Program-made: the position numbers and the translations under genes
NCBI GenBank assembly: GCA_963810485.1
Contig: CAWENQ010000004.1
Span: 620,001 to 684,000 of the forward strand
DNA from: DATKFM01 sp963810485
Lineage (GTDB): Bacteria; Pseudomonadota; Alphaproteobacteria; Dongiales; Dongiaceae
Direction: 5' to 3'
Length of the DNA stretch: 64,000 nt
The notes under the pieces: generated by a model
Seen by the model: only the letters and a program-made list of their open reading frames with translations
Database searches by the model: none
What the model was told of the DNA's origin: nothing
Shown: piece by piece, positions 44,293-53,097 of the stretch
How positions within the stretch are numbered: the stretch's first letter is position 1
Layout of the letters: every line of letters starts with the position of its first letter

Positions 44293-44822
44293 CCGGCGTC
44301 GTCACGGAGATCGAGACGCTGTTCGCCGAGCATGGCAACGAGTCCTATGGCGAAGGCGTGACCATGCTGGCCCATATGCTGCAGGCGGCGGCGCTGGCGG
44401 AGTCGCAAGGCGCCGGCGAGGCGCTGGTGATCGCGGCGCTGCTCCATGATGTCGGCCATTTCCTGCAGCCGACGGACGACAGCTTCGGCTATCACAAGCA
44501 TGACCGCTCGGGCGGCGAGTGGCTGGCCAAGCGTTTCCCGCCGGAGATCAGCGAGCCGGTACGGCTGCATGTGACGGCCAAGCGCTATCTCTGCGCCGTG
44601 GAGGAGGATTACTTCGACAAGTTATCAGCCGCCTCCGTCTACACGCTGTCGCAGCAGGGCGGGCCGATGTCGGACGACGAGGTCCGCGCCTTCGCCGCCT
44701 CGCCGCATCTGGAGTCCGCCGTGCGCCTGCGCCGCTGGGACGACAGCGGCAAGGTCACCGGCGTTACCGTCCGCGACCTGCCCTACTACCGGGTCATGCT
44801 GGAGCAATTCGCCAGGATTTAG
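44289..44822 (+). CDS. tmpB: TmpB/PhnZ-like HD-domain di-iron oxygenase
   Basis: A 177-residue HD-domain protein of the PhnZ/TmpB phosphonate-oxidising family, which cleaves a hydroxylated aminoethylphosphonate C-P bond with a mixed-valent di-iron site. Putative metal ligands are His29 (LAHMLQAA), His53-Asp54 (LLHDVGH), His71 (HKHDRSG), His94 (RLHVTAKRYL) and an Asp near 151. Tyr20 and Glu22 lie in the lid segment SYGEG. The start is TTG, overlapping the tmpA stop by four bases, so the two are translated together. With TmpA this would give glycine betaine and phosphate from the trimethylated phosphonate. No transporter or regulator is next to it. Confidence 0.82.
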   Translation: MTGVVTEIETLFAEHGNESYGEGVTMLAHMLQAAALAESQGAGEALVIAALLHDVGHFLQPTDDSFGYHKHDRSGGEWLAKRFPPEISEPVRLHVTAKRYLCAVEEDYFDKLSAASVYTLSQQGGPMSDDEVRAFAASPHLESAVRLRRWDDSGKVTGVTVRDLPYYRVMLEQFARI

Positions 44823-44906
44823 CGGCAACCTTGGCCGCAGAATCGTGTTCTAATGGCTGCCGTCAGTCTCGCGGCGGTGCAAAATCCAATCATCAGGGAG
44901 CAACCC

Positions 44907-45479
44907 GTGGCCAAGCCGATCCGAAGTCTTGTTCCCATGCTATCAGCTCTTCTTCTGACGGCTTGCTCGGGGGATCAGGCGAAACAGGCACCGAGCGAAG
45001 AGGCAGCAACCGCCGATCCCCGCCTGGTGCAGGCCTGCGGCGTGGTCAGCGACACCGGATTCTGCAGGGTGCGCATCGGCATGACGCTGGCGGAGGCAAG
45101 AGCAGCGTTTCCCGAGCCCTTGGATTCGTTCGGCGGTGATTCGGCCGCGTCGCTGGAATGCGTCATGGTCTATCCCGAGGGCCGGCCGGAGCAGTTCACC
45201 TTCATGCTGGTCAATGACCGGGTGGCGCGCGTCGATATCCTGGTCGACGGCTACCTGACGGACCAAGGCGCGCGGGTCGGCTGGTACGAAGACGATGTTC
45301 TCCGGGTGTATGGCGACCGCGCGAAAGTCTTCCCCAACAAGTATGACGACACGAAGCACGACATCGTCGTCGACACGCGGTTCAACTACCAGATCATCTT
45401 CGAGACCGACGGCAAGAAGGTCCTGAAATACCGCGCCGGCGTCCTGCCCGGCGTCGGCTTTGTCGAGGGCTGCGGCTAG
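44907..45479 (+). CDS. Hypothetical lipoprotein
   Basis: A 190-residue predicted lipoprotein. I chose the GTG at 44907, which has GGGAG upstream and gives a signal ending in LLLTAC, so Cys20 would be lipidated. The frame is open further upstream from 44853. The mature protein has the segment ACGVVSDTGFCRVRIGMTLAEARAAFP, a pattern seen in small periplasmic proteins with an SmpA/BamE-like or DUF-type fold, but I cannot assign a family. It ends four bases before the convergent ABC transporter. No link to the phosphonate pair is evident. Confidence 0.65.
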   Translation: MAKPIRSLVPMLSALLLTACSGDQAKQAPSEEAATADPRLVQACGVVSDTGFCRVRIGMTLAEARAAFPEPLDSFGGDSAASLECVMVYPEGRPEQFTFMLVNDRVARVDILVDGYLTDQGARVGWYEDDVLRVYGDRAKVFPNKYDDTKHDIVVDTRFNYQIIFETDGKKVLKYRAGVLPGVGFVEGCG

Positions 45480-45483
45480 GCGC

Positions 45484-47340
45484 TTAGCGCGCCGCCACCG
45501 TTTCCAGCTTCGCGCCGTCCTTCGCCACCGCTTCCTGCTGCTTGGCCCACATGGCGGCGTATTTGCCGGCCTTGGCCAGGAGGTCGCCGTGGCGGCCGCG
45601 TTCGACGATGCGGCCGTCTTCCAGCACGATGATCTCGTCGGCATGGATCACCGTGGAGAGCCGGTGGGCGATGACCAGCGTGGTGCGGTCGGCGGAGACC
45701 TCGCGCAGGCTCTTCTGGATCTCTTTCTCGGTGTGGGTGTCCAGCGCCGAGGTGGCTTCGTCGAATAGCAGGATCGCCGGATGCTTTAGGATGGTGCGGG
45801 CAATGGCCACGCGCTGCTTTTCGCCGCCGGAGAGTTTCAGCCCGCGCTCGCCTACCATGGTCTTGTAGCCGTCGGGCAACCCGCTGACGAAATCGTGGAT
45901 GCGCGCCAGCCTGGCCGCTTCCTCCACCTCCTCCCGCGTTGCCAAGGGACGGCCATAGGCGATGTTGTAGTAGACCGTGTCGTTGAACAGCACGGTGTCC
46001 TGGGGAACGATGCCGATGGCGGCGCGCAGGGATGATTGCTGTACGTCCCGCAGATCCTGGCCGTCGATGGCGATGCTGCCCTCGTTGACGTCGTAGAAGC
46101 GGAACAGCAGGCGCGAGATGGTGGATTTGCCGGCGCCGCTGGGGCCGACGATGGCCACGGTCTTCCCCGGCGGCACGGCGAATGACACGCCCTTCAGGAT
46201 CGGCCGGCGGTCGTCATAGCCGAACATCACGTTATCGAACACAATCCCGGCGCGATCGACCTTGAGCGGCGGCGCGCCGGCGCGGTCCTGAATCTCCACC
46301 GGCACAATCATCAGGGAGAACATCTTCTCCATGTCGATCAATGACTGGCGGATTTCGCGATAGACCGTGCCGAGGAAATTCAGCGGCAGATAGAGCTGGA
46401 TCAGATAGGCGTTCACCAGCACGAAATCGCCGATGCTCATATTGCCCGCCACCACGCCGCGGGCCGCTAGCGCCATGATCAGCGTCACGCCGACGGCGAT
46501 GATAAAGGCCTGGCCGGTATTGAGCACCGAGAGCGTGACGCGGCTCTTGATGCCGGCTTTCTCGTAGGCCTGCAGCGCCACGTCATAGCGGCGCGATTCG
46601 TGGCCCTCGTTGTTGAAGTATTTCACCGTCTCGTAGTTCAGCAGGCTGTCGATCGCCTTGGTGTTCGCCTCCTCGTCCGCCTGGTTCATGTAGCGGCGGT
46701 ATTTGATGCGCCATTCCGTGACCGTTAGCGTATAGGCGACATAGCCGGCGATGGTGACGAAGGTGACCAGCGCGAACCAGAAATTATACAGGCCCCAGAG
46801 GATGCCGCAGACCAGGGCGATCTCCACCAACGTCGGCAGCACGTTGAACAGCACGAAGAACAGGAAGAACTCGATGCCCTTGGCGCCGCGCTCGACGATA
46901 CGGGACAGGCCGCCGGTCTGCCGTTCCAGATGGAAGCGCAACGAAAGGCTGTGCAGATGTTCGAAGGTCTGCAGCGCGACGCGGCGGATCGCCCGCTGCG
47001 CCACCTTGACGAAGATGCCGTCCCGCAGTTCCGCGAAGGCCTGGGTCGAGATGCGCGCCGCGCCATAGGCCAGCAGCAGCATGACCGGCACGGCAAGCAC
47101 CGTCACCGCCGCCGACCCCGGCTTCACCGTCAGCGCATCCACCATGCCCTTGAAGATCAGGGGAATGATGACATTGGCAAACTTGGCGATGGCCAAGCAC
47201 ACCAGCGCCAACACCACGCGGATCCGCAAATCCCAGGCACCGGCGGGCCAGAGGTACGGCAGCAGTTGGCGCAACGCGGCGCGCCGCGCGCCCGGGAGCG
47301 GCGCGGCCTTATCGGGGGCGCCGCCAGCCATGGAGGCCAT
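45484..47340 (-). CDS. Atm1/HMT1-type ABC exporter (permease-ATPase fusion)
   Basis: A 618-residue half-transporter that works as a homodimer in the inner membrane. The transmembrane domain (about 30-330) has six helices, and the ATPase has Walker A GPSGAGKST, signature LSGGEKQR, Walker B ILLFDEATSALD and the H-loop VIAHRLSTV. The TMD sequence (YLWPAGAWDLRIRVVLALVCL, FGLVTV-like segments) is of the Atm1/HMT1 type, which exports glutathione-linked sulfur or metal conjugates and in Alphaproteobacteria supports heavy-metal tolerance. The start at 47340 (MASMAGG) or two residues on is fine. Regulation is not visible. Confidence 0.92.
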   Translation of the reverse strand: MASMAGGAPDKAAPLPGARRAALRQLLPYLWPAGAWDLRIRVVLALVCLAIAKFANVIIPLIFKGMVDALTVKPGSAAVTVLAVPVMLLLAYGAARISTQAFAELRDGIFVKVAQRAIRRVALQTFEHLHSLSLRFHLERQTGGLSRIVERGAKGIEFFLFFVLFNVLPTLVEIALVCGILWGLYNFWFALVTFVTIAGYVAYTLTVTEWRIKYRRYMNQADEEANTKAIDSLLNYETVKYFNNEGHESRRYDVALQAYEKAGIKSRVTLSVLNTGQAFIIAVGVTLIMALAARGVVAGNMSIGDFVLVNAYLIQLYLPLNFLGTVYREIRQSLIDMEKMFSLMIVPVEIQDRAGAPPLKVDRAGIVFDNVMFGYDDRRPILKGVSFAVPPGKTVAIVGPSGAGKSTISRLLFRFYDVNEGSIAIDGQDLRDVQQSSLRAAIGIVPQDTVLFNDTVYYNIAYGRPLATREEVEEAARLARIHDFVSGLPDGYKTMVGERGLKLSGGEKQRVAIARTILKHPAILLFDEATSALDTHTEKEIQKSLREVSADRTTLVIAHRLSTVIHADEIIVLEDGRIVERGRHGDLLAKAGKYAAMWAKQQEAVAKDGAKLETVAAR

Positions 47341-47603
47341 AGGTGAAACTCCGAAGAATCATTGCGTCGACGGTATATGTTCATAACCTAGGCACGGAAC
47401 GCGGAAACACAATGCGGATCGTCCGGGGCCAACGCCGAATTATGGTCCTTGCCCTGGAATATCAATGATTTCACCGGCTCCCGAGTTCGAGAATAGAGAA
47501 CGGCCCGTAGGGGCGACTGGCGATCGTCCCTGCAAGATTCATATCCACCGTTCCCAGCGATGACGCCCATTGGCAGGGTTAGAATCGGCAGCTAGAAGGG
47601 CTC

Positions 47604-49412
47604 ATGTCCCGCCAGCCCGCCAAAATCCTCCGCACCATCTTCGGTTTCGATTCTTTCCGCGGCCATCAGGCCGAAATCATCGAGCATGTGGTCGGCGGCG
47701 GCGATGCGATGGTGCTGATGCCGACCGGCGGCGGGAAGTCGCTCTGCTATCAGATCCCGGCGCTGTGCCGCGAGGGCGTGACCGTGGTGGTGTCGCCGCT
47801 GATCGCGCTGATGCGGGACCAGGTCGAGGCGCTGAAGCAGCTCGGCGTCAAGGCGGCAGCGCTGAATTCCTCCATCGCCTTCAGTGCGGCGGTGCAGATC
47901 GAGCGGCAGATGGCGGCGGGCGAGATCGACATCGTCTATGTGGCGCCGGAGCGGCTGCTGACCGATTCGTTCCTCGCCCTGCTCGACCGCTGCAAGCTGG
48001 CGCTGTTCGCCATCGATGAGGCCCATTGCGTGTCGCAATGGGGGCACGACTTCCGGCCGGAATATCTGAAGCTGACGGTGCTGCATGAGCGCTTTCCCGC
48101 TGTGCCGCGCATCGCCCTGACCGCGACCGCCGACGCGCCGACGCGCCGGGATATCCAGGAACGGCTGCAGCTTGAGAAAGGCCGCGTCTTCGTCGCCGGT
48201 TTCGACCGGCCGAACATCCGGTATCGCGTGCCGCCGAAGACCGACGAGCGCGGCCAGCTGCTGGAAATCATCGAAAGCCACAAGGGCGAGGCCGGCATCG
48301 TCTATTGCATGACCCGCAAATCGGTCGAGCGGGTGGCCCAGGCGCTGGCGGACCGCGGCTGGCCGGCACTGCCCTATCATGCAGGCCTCGACAAGGCGGT
48401 GCGCGACCGTCACCAGGACCGCTTCATCAAGGACGACGGCGTCATCGTCGTCGCCACCATCGCCTTCGGCATGGGCATCGATAAGCCAGATGTGCGCTTC
48501 GTCGTGCATCTCGATTTGCCGAAGAGCCTGGAGGCCTATTACCAGGAGACCGGCCGGGCCGGGCGCGACGGGCTGCCGTCCGACGCTGTCATGCTCTACG
48601 GCCTGGAAGACGTGACCAAGATCCGCCAGCTCGTCGCCGGCTCGGAAGCGCCGGAAGCGCAGAAGCAGATCGAGCGGCGCAAGCTTGAGGCGCTGATCGG
48701 CTTCTGCGAGACGACGCAATGCCGCCGCCAGGTACTGCTGAGCTATTTCGGCGAATCGCCCGAGGGCCGTTGCGGCAATTGCGACACCTGCCTCGAGCCG
48801 GTGGAAAGCTTCGACGGCACCGAACTGGCGCGAAAGGCGCTGTCCTGCGTCTACCGCACCGGCCAGCGCTTTGGCGCGCTGCATGTCATCGACGTGCTGC
48901 GCGGCACTGACAGCGAGAAGGTACAGAAGTTCGGCCATGACAATCTCAGCACCTATGGCATCGGCAAGGAGCTGTCCGTGGCGGAGTGGCGCTCGGTGTT
49001 CCGTCAGCTTGCGGCGCACGGATTCCTGGAAGTGGATATGGACGGCCATGGCGGCCTGCATCTGGGCGAGGATTGCCGCGACGTCCTGCGCGGCGAGCGC
49101 CGCGTGGAGCTGCATCGCGATACGCTGCGGGAAAAACGGCCGCGCAAGGCCCGGAAGGCCGCGGCGACGATCGACATCAGCCCGGCGGGCCAGGCCCTGT
49201 TCGATTTGCTCCGCGCCAAGCGCTTGGCGCTGGCCAAGGCCCAGGGCGTGCCGCCCTATGTCATCTTCCACGACAGCACACTGGTGGCCATGGCCACCAC
49301 GAATCCGCGAAACCTGGAAAGCCTGGCGCTGATCCCCGGTGTCGGCGAGTCAAAGCTCAAGCGCTATGGCGCGGAGTTCCTGTCGGCAATCGCGGCGTTT
49401 CAGGCGGGGTGA
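47604..49412 (+). CDS. recQ: ATP-dependent DNA helicase RecQ
   Basis: A 602-residue 3'-5' helicase for recombination and repair. Helicase motifs are Walker A MPTGGGKSLCYQ, the DEAH box in AIDEAHCVSQWGHDFRPEY, TATAD, and ATIAFGMGIDKPDVRFV with GRAGRDGLPS. The zinc module is CETTQCRRQ ... CGNCDTC. A winged-helix RQC region follows, and the C-terminal HRDC domain (about 525-600; LFDLLRAKRLALAKAQGVPPYVIFHD) binds DNA. Length is standard. The MITE-like element at 49426-49631 lies directly downstream. Confidence 0.97.
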   Translation: MSRQPAKILRTIFGFDSFRGHQAEIIEHVVGGGDAMVLMPTGGGKSLCYQIPALCREGVTVVVSPLIALMRDQVEALKQLGVKAAALNSSIAFSAAVQIERQMAAGEIDIVYVAPERLLTDSFLALLDRCKLALFAIDEAHCVSQWGHDFRPEYLKLTVLHERFPAVPRIALTATADAPTRRDIQERLQLEKGRVFVAGFDRPNIRYRVPPKTDERGQLLEIIESHKGEAGIVYCMTRKSVERVAQALADRGWPALPYHAGLDKAVRDRHQDRFIKDDGVIVVATIAFGMGIDKPDVRFVVHLDLPKSLEAYYQETGRAGRDGLPSDAVMLYGLEDVTKIRQLVAGSEAPEAQKQIERRKLEALIGFCETTQCRRQVLLSYFGESPEGRCGNCDTCLEPVESFDGTELARKALSCVYRTGQRFGALHVIDVLRGTDSEKVQKFGHDNLSTYGIGKELSVAEWRSVFRQLAAHGFLEVDMDGHGGLHLGEDCRDVLRGERRVELHRDTLREKRPRKARKAAATIDISPAGQALFDLLRAKRLALAKAQGVPPYVIFHDSTLVAMATTNPRNLESLALIPGVGESKLKRYGAEFLSAIAAFQAG

Positions 49413-49425
49413 CGGGTTGCCCCGA

Positions 49426-49631
49426 TTGTCATCCCGGGCTTGTCGCGTCAGCGACAAGACCCGGGACCCATGAACTCGGACGGTGTCGAGTAGTCGCAAC
49501 CGGCGGTTCGGTGCGTGAGGATCACACGCAGCGTTTGCCGGCAGCTTCCGGAAGCTATTGGCACAAGTTGGTTTGGCCCGAGTTCATGGGTCCCGGATAA
49601 CCGCGCTGAAGCGCGGTTTCCGGGATGACAA
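49426..49631. repeat. MITE-like palindromic element, copy 1
   Basis: A 206-base element bounded by TTGTCATCCCGG and CCGGGATGACAA. The two arms of about 55 bases (49426-49480 and 49577-49631) are near-perfect inverted repeats of one another, each containing its own internal hairpin with changed stem sequence. It fills the gap between the convergent recQ and coiled-coil protein genes. No transposase. A related copy lies at 61951-62085. Confidence 0.75.
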
Positions 49632-49678
49632 GAGTTGGGAATGTCTGGCCGGAGGAATAGTCCTGGCCACCAATACCA

Positions 49679-52600
49679 CTACCCCGCCCGCTTATGCCCC
49701 GCGCGCTCCAGGCTGCGCTGCAGCACCAGGTACAGCTTGCCCACATCGGCGGTGATGAAGGTGGCGTTGAGCAGGCTTTCCTGGTCGGCGGCGTTGGCTT
49801 CGCGCAACAGCTCCTCGAACTTGCTGAGGTAACGCGAGACCATGTCGCGGAAGCGGTCGTCCTGCTCGTAGCGCTGCTCGATCGCCGGAATGGTGTAGCT
49901 GTCCTTGAGGCGGAACAGGCGCCGCGCGAACACCGAGCGGTCGCCGGCGCGGAAGTTCTTCCAGATCTCCTCGGGGATGTCCGAGTCCAGGAGCTGGTGG
50001 ATGTCGAGCGCAAGGCCGTTGAGCTCGTCGATCATGGTGGAAGCCTGGCGCAGGAACTGATCGCGCACCGTGCGCTGCTGGCGCTGCTGGATGTTGGCGG
50101 TCTGCTCGACAGCGTTCTGCGCGGTCTTCGTCAGGTTGTCGCCTTCGGTGCGCAGCTTGGTGACCAGTTCCTCGGCGGCGACAGCCGCTTCCTTGACCGA
50201 GCTGCCGAGCAGCTGCGACTGGCGCTCGAACACCGTGCCCAGCTCGCTGGCGCGCGCCAGGGCCTTGTCGGCAGACGAGACCAGGGTCTCGGCGCGGGAG
50301 TCGATGAGCGCGCCGATCTCGCTCAGGCGCTGGCCCACCTGATCGGCCACCTGGGCCAGATCGGCCGCCTGGTTGCGCAGTTCCTCGCGCGCCGCCTCGC
50401 CGTCGGTCCGCGCCGCCGCCAGAGATCCCGTGAGCTCGCGCACCGGGCCGGCAACGCCATCGCGGAATGTGGTGGCGACCGTGCGCACCTCGCCGGCGAT
50501 CTTGGCGAGATCGCCCATCTCGCGGCCGATAGCGGTCTTGACCGTGCCGATCTCGGCCAGCGTATCCCGCAGGGTCTGCAGCAGCGACGATGAATCCGTT
50601 TCGGCGTCGCGGGCAAGTTGCGTCGCCTGCCGCGTCGCCTCGCCGGCGACACTGGCCACCTCGCCGACCAGCCCGCGCACGGCCGAGCGCAGTTCTTCAA
50701 TGCGGCCGCTGCCTTGGGTCGCGGCAAGGCCGATCTCCTCGGCCTGGGTGCGCAGCGCTCTGATCACGATGTCCACCTTCTGCATCGCGCCGTTGGTGGT
50801 GGCGGCGATCTCGCCCGAGCCCGCCTTCCAATTCTCCGCCGCCGCGCCGAGCCGCAGTTCGGTATCGGCGATCACCTGCTCCATGCCGACAACGCCCTGC
50901 TGCACTGCCGTGGCGATCGACTGGGACCGCTGCACCGCGGTTTCGGTCGCGGTCTTGATCTGCTCCGCCTGGGTGGCGGTGGCGAGCTGCAGCGCCGCCG
51001 CCTGCTCACCTGCATTGTCGACGACCGCCGCCAGATCCTTGATCTGCCGTTCCAGCAGGAACTTCAGGTTCGCCGCCTCGTTGGCGGCCATGCGCGCGCC
51101 TTCGACCAGGCGCTTGGTTTCCAGCTGGAAGGTGTTGGCGACGGAGGTCGTTTCCTGGGTCACGCGGGCGGCGATGGTGCTGACTTCCGTCATCTGCTTG
51201 TCCAGCGCCGAGCGCAGCGGCGAGCTCTGGTCGTCGGCCAGGGAGACCAGCCGGGCGATCTCCGTCCGCTCCTTGGTGACGGCTTCCTGCAGCGTGCCGG
51301 CGCGCGCCGTGGCTTCCTGGGTCGCCAGAGTGAGATTGGCGGCGTAGCGCGCGAAGCCCTCCCGCAGATTGTCGAGCAGCGTGGTGGCCCGCGTCTCGCC
51401 GTCATCAAGCGCCTTGCGCACCGAGCCGGCCTGGCTGTCGAACTGGCCGGACATGGCGGCAAGCGCCGCCTCGGCCTGGCCCACCAGCCCGGCGAGATTG
51501 TCGCTCTGGCCTTTCAGCGCCTGCTGCAGCCTTTCGCCCGAGGTCAAAATGCCTTCGAACGCCGTGCGCACGCCGGCCGCTTCCTGGTTCAGCTTGGCGG
51601 ATACGGTAGCCGCGGCGGAGCCCGCGGCCTGGGCGATGCCCTGGGTCTGTTCGCCGAAGACGCGCTGCAGGCTGGTCAGCCGCTCGCTGAGCTTGGCGTC
51701 GAGCGCGGCCAGCGCCGCGCCCTGCTGCTCCGCCTGGGCATGGAGCTTCGCCGTGGCGCCTTCGGCCGCTTCCCGCAGCTTGTCGGCATGGCCGGCCGCC
51801 ATTGCCGGCAGGCTGGTCATGCGCTGCTCGAGGCCGGCCACCACATCGGCGATCTGCTGCGCCTGCTTGATCAGCGCCTGCCGCAGGTGATCGACGGCCA
51901 CGCCGGCTGCCGCTTGCAATGCCTGGGCCTGGCCCTGCACCGTCGTTTCCAGTGTCTTGGTGCGCTGCGCTGCCTGCTCGGCCGTGGTGGTCGCCACCTG
52001 GCCGATATTGCCCAGCGCCTGACGGAACTTCTCGAAGGAACCGGTGAGCGCGGCGCCGACCGCGTCGGTCTGCTGCTGCAGGGATTCGCGGATGACCGAG
52101 GCGCGCTGAGCGCCGGATTCCACGGACTTGCTCATCGCCGTCTCGAAATCGGCGAGCGAATCCGTCAATTGGGTCAAGGCCACCGTGGACGATTTCGTCA
52201 GCTGGCCGGATTGCGCCTCGACCGCCACCTGCATCTGATCGCTGCGGGCGGAGGCGGTCTGGGTGGCCGCCTCGATACGCTTGCTGAGGGCGTCGATGGC
52301 GGAGGCGAAATCGGCGGTCTGCTTCTCGGCAAAGCCTTTGAGTTGCTCCGCCTGCTGCCGGATCGCCGTCTGCAGCGCGGCACCTTGGGAGCTGGCCTGG
52401 CCGACGAGGCCGGAAAGCTGTTCGCCATGGCCGCGCACGGTCGAGCCGATCGCCTGAGCGGAGAGGTTCAGCGCTTCGGCGAGGGCATTGGTTTCCTTCT
52501 TCGCCGCCTCCACCAGGCTGGCGCGCTGCGCGCCCATGTTCTGCGACATGGAGATGAGATCGCCGGTCTGAGCGGCGATCGCGTCCTTGATCAGGTTCAC

Positions 52601-53059
52601 CGCCGCCGTGAGCTTGCCGGCGGAATCCGCGACATCTTTGGAATGCTGGCGGAACAACGTACCGGTGGTATCCAGTGCTTGTGCCGCTTCGGTGGTCGAG
52701 GCCTTGAGCGCGTCCGCCTGACTGCGCAGGTCGGCGGCGATATGAGCGGCATGCTGCGCCGCCTCGGTGCCCGGCGCGGTCAGCCGCTCCAGTTCCGCCT
52801 TCAGCGCGGCATCGCGGCGCTTCTCGTCTGAGTGCCGGTATGACAACAACACCAGTACCCAGAGCAGCGACAGGAAGGAGACCACCGCGCCGAGACCGGC
52901 CAGCAGCGGCCCCATCTCAAAAGACGTCATTTCCCGGAGCCTGTCCAGATCGACTCCGAGCTGGACATAGACATAGTAGACGTAGCCGCCGATCAGCGCG
53001 ACGGTGATCAGGAACACCAGAGCGGCCCAGTAGCGGCTTGCCGTGCGATGCGATGCCAT
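49679..53059 (-). CDS. Large membrane-anchored coiled-coil protein (apolipoprotein-like repeats)
   Basis: A 1126-residue protein with two N-terminal membrane helices (about 10-31 and 50-72) and then about 1000 residues of Ala/Gln/Glu/Thr-rich heptad-like helix. There are many degenerate repeats of the form T-x-x-A-x-x-L-x-x-x-x-x. Such proteins are often hit by apolipoprotein A/E or methyl-accepting chemotaxis models, but no signalling, HAMP or ATPase motif is seen. The end (residues about 1000-1126) is less repetitive and has the segment QFLRQASTMIDELNGLALDIHQLLD with aromatic and acidic residues, perhaps a separate domain. It starts 39 bases before the mutase gene in the opposite sense of transcription order, i.e. 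mutase is downstream. Likely a cell-envelope scaffold; unproven. Confidence 0.65.
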   Translation of the reverse strand: MASHRTASRYWAALVFLITVALIGGYVYYVYVQLGVDLDRLREMTSFEMGPLLAGLGAVVSFLSLLWVLVLLSYRHSDEKRRDAALKAELERLTAPGTEAAQHAAHIAADLRSQADALKASTTEAAQALDTTGTLFRQHSKDVADSAGKLTAAVNLIKDAIAAQTGDLISMSQNMGAQRASLVEAAKKETNALAEALNLSAQAIGSTVRGHGEQLSGLVGQASSQGAALQTAIRQQAEQLKGFAEKQTADFASAIDALSKRIEAATQTASARSDQMQVAVEAQSGQLTKSSTVALTQLTDSLADFETAMSKSVESGAQRASVIRESLQQQTDAVGAALTGSFEKFRQALGNIGQVATTTAEQAAQRTKTLETTVQGQAQALQAAAGVAVDHLRQALIKQAQQIADVVAGLEQRMTSLPAMAAGHADKLREAAEGATAKLHAQAEQQGAALAALDAKLSERLTSLQRVFGEQTQGIAQAAGSAAATVSAKLNQEAAGVRTAFEGILTSGERLQQALKGQSDNLAGLVGQAEAALAAMSGQFDSQAGSVRKALDDGETRATTLLDNLREGFARYAANLTLATQEATARAGTLQEAVTKERTEIARLVSLADDQSSPLRSALDKQMTEVSTIAARVTQETTSVANTFQLETKRLVEGARMAANEAANLKFLLERQIKDLAAVVDNAGEQAAALQLATATQAEQIKTATETAVQRSQSIATAVQQGVVGMEQVIADTELRLGAAAENWKAGSGEIAATTNGAMQKVDIVIRALRTQAEEIGLAATQGSGRIEELRSAVRGLVGEVASVAGEATRQATQLARDAETDSSSLLQTLRDTLAEIGTVKTAIGREMGDLAKIAGEVRTVATTFRDGVAGPVRELTGSLAAARTDGEAAREELRNQAADLAQVADQVGQRLSEIGALIDSRAETLVSSADKALARASELGTVFERQSQLLGSSVKEAAVAAEELVTKLRTEGDNLTKTAQNAVEQTANIQQRQQRTVRDQFLRQASTMIDELNGLALDIHQLLDSDIPEEIWKNFRAGDRSVFARRLFRLKDSYTIPAIEQRYEQDDRFRDMVSRYLSKFEELLREANAADQESLLNATFITADVGKLYLVLQRSLERAGHKRAG

Positions 53060-53097
53060 TGTCTTCCTGTTTCCTGCCGCTTTGCCGCGGCGTTGTC

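Noticed and set aside
47592..49271. 559-residue open frame antisense to recQ
   Set aside because: Same reasons: a shadow of a well-supported gene.
50618..52831. 737-residue open frame antisense to the coiled-coil gene
   Set aside because: Mirrors the repeat structure of the minus-strand gene, with Arg/Gly/Leu-rich composition and no family motif.
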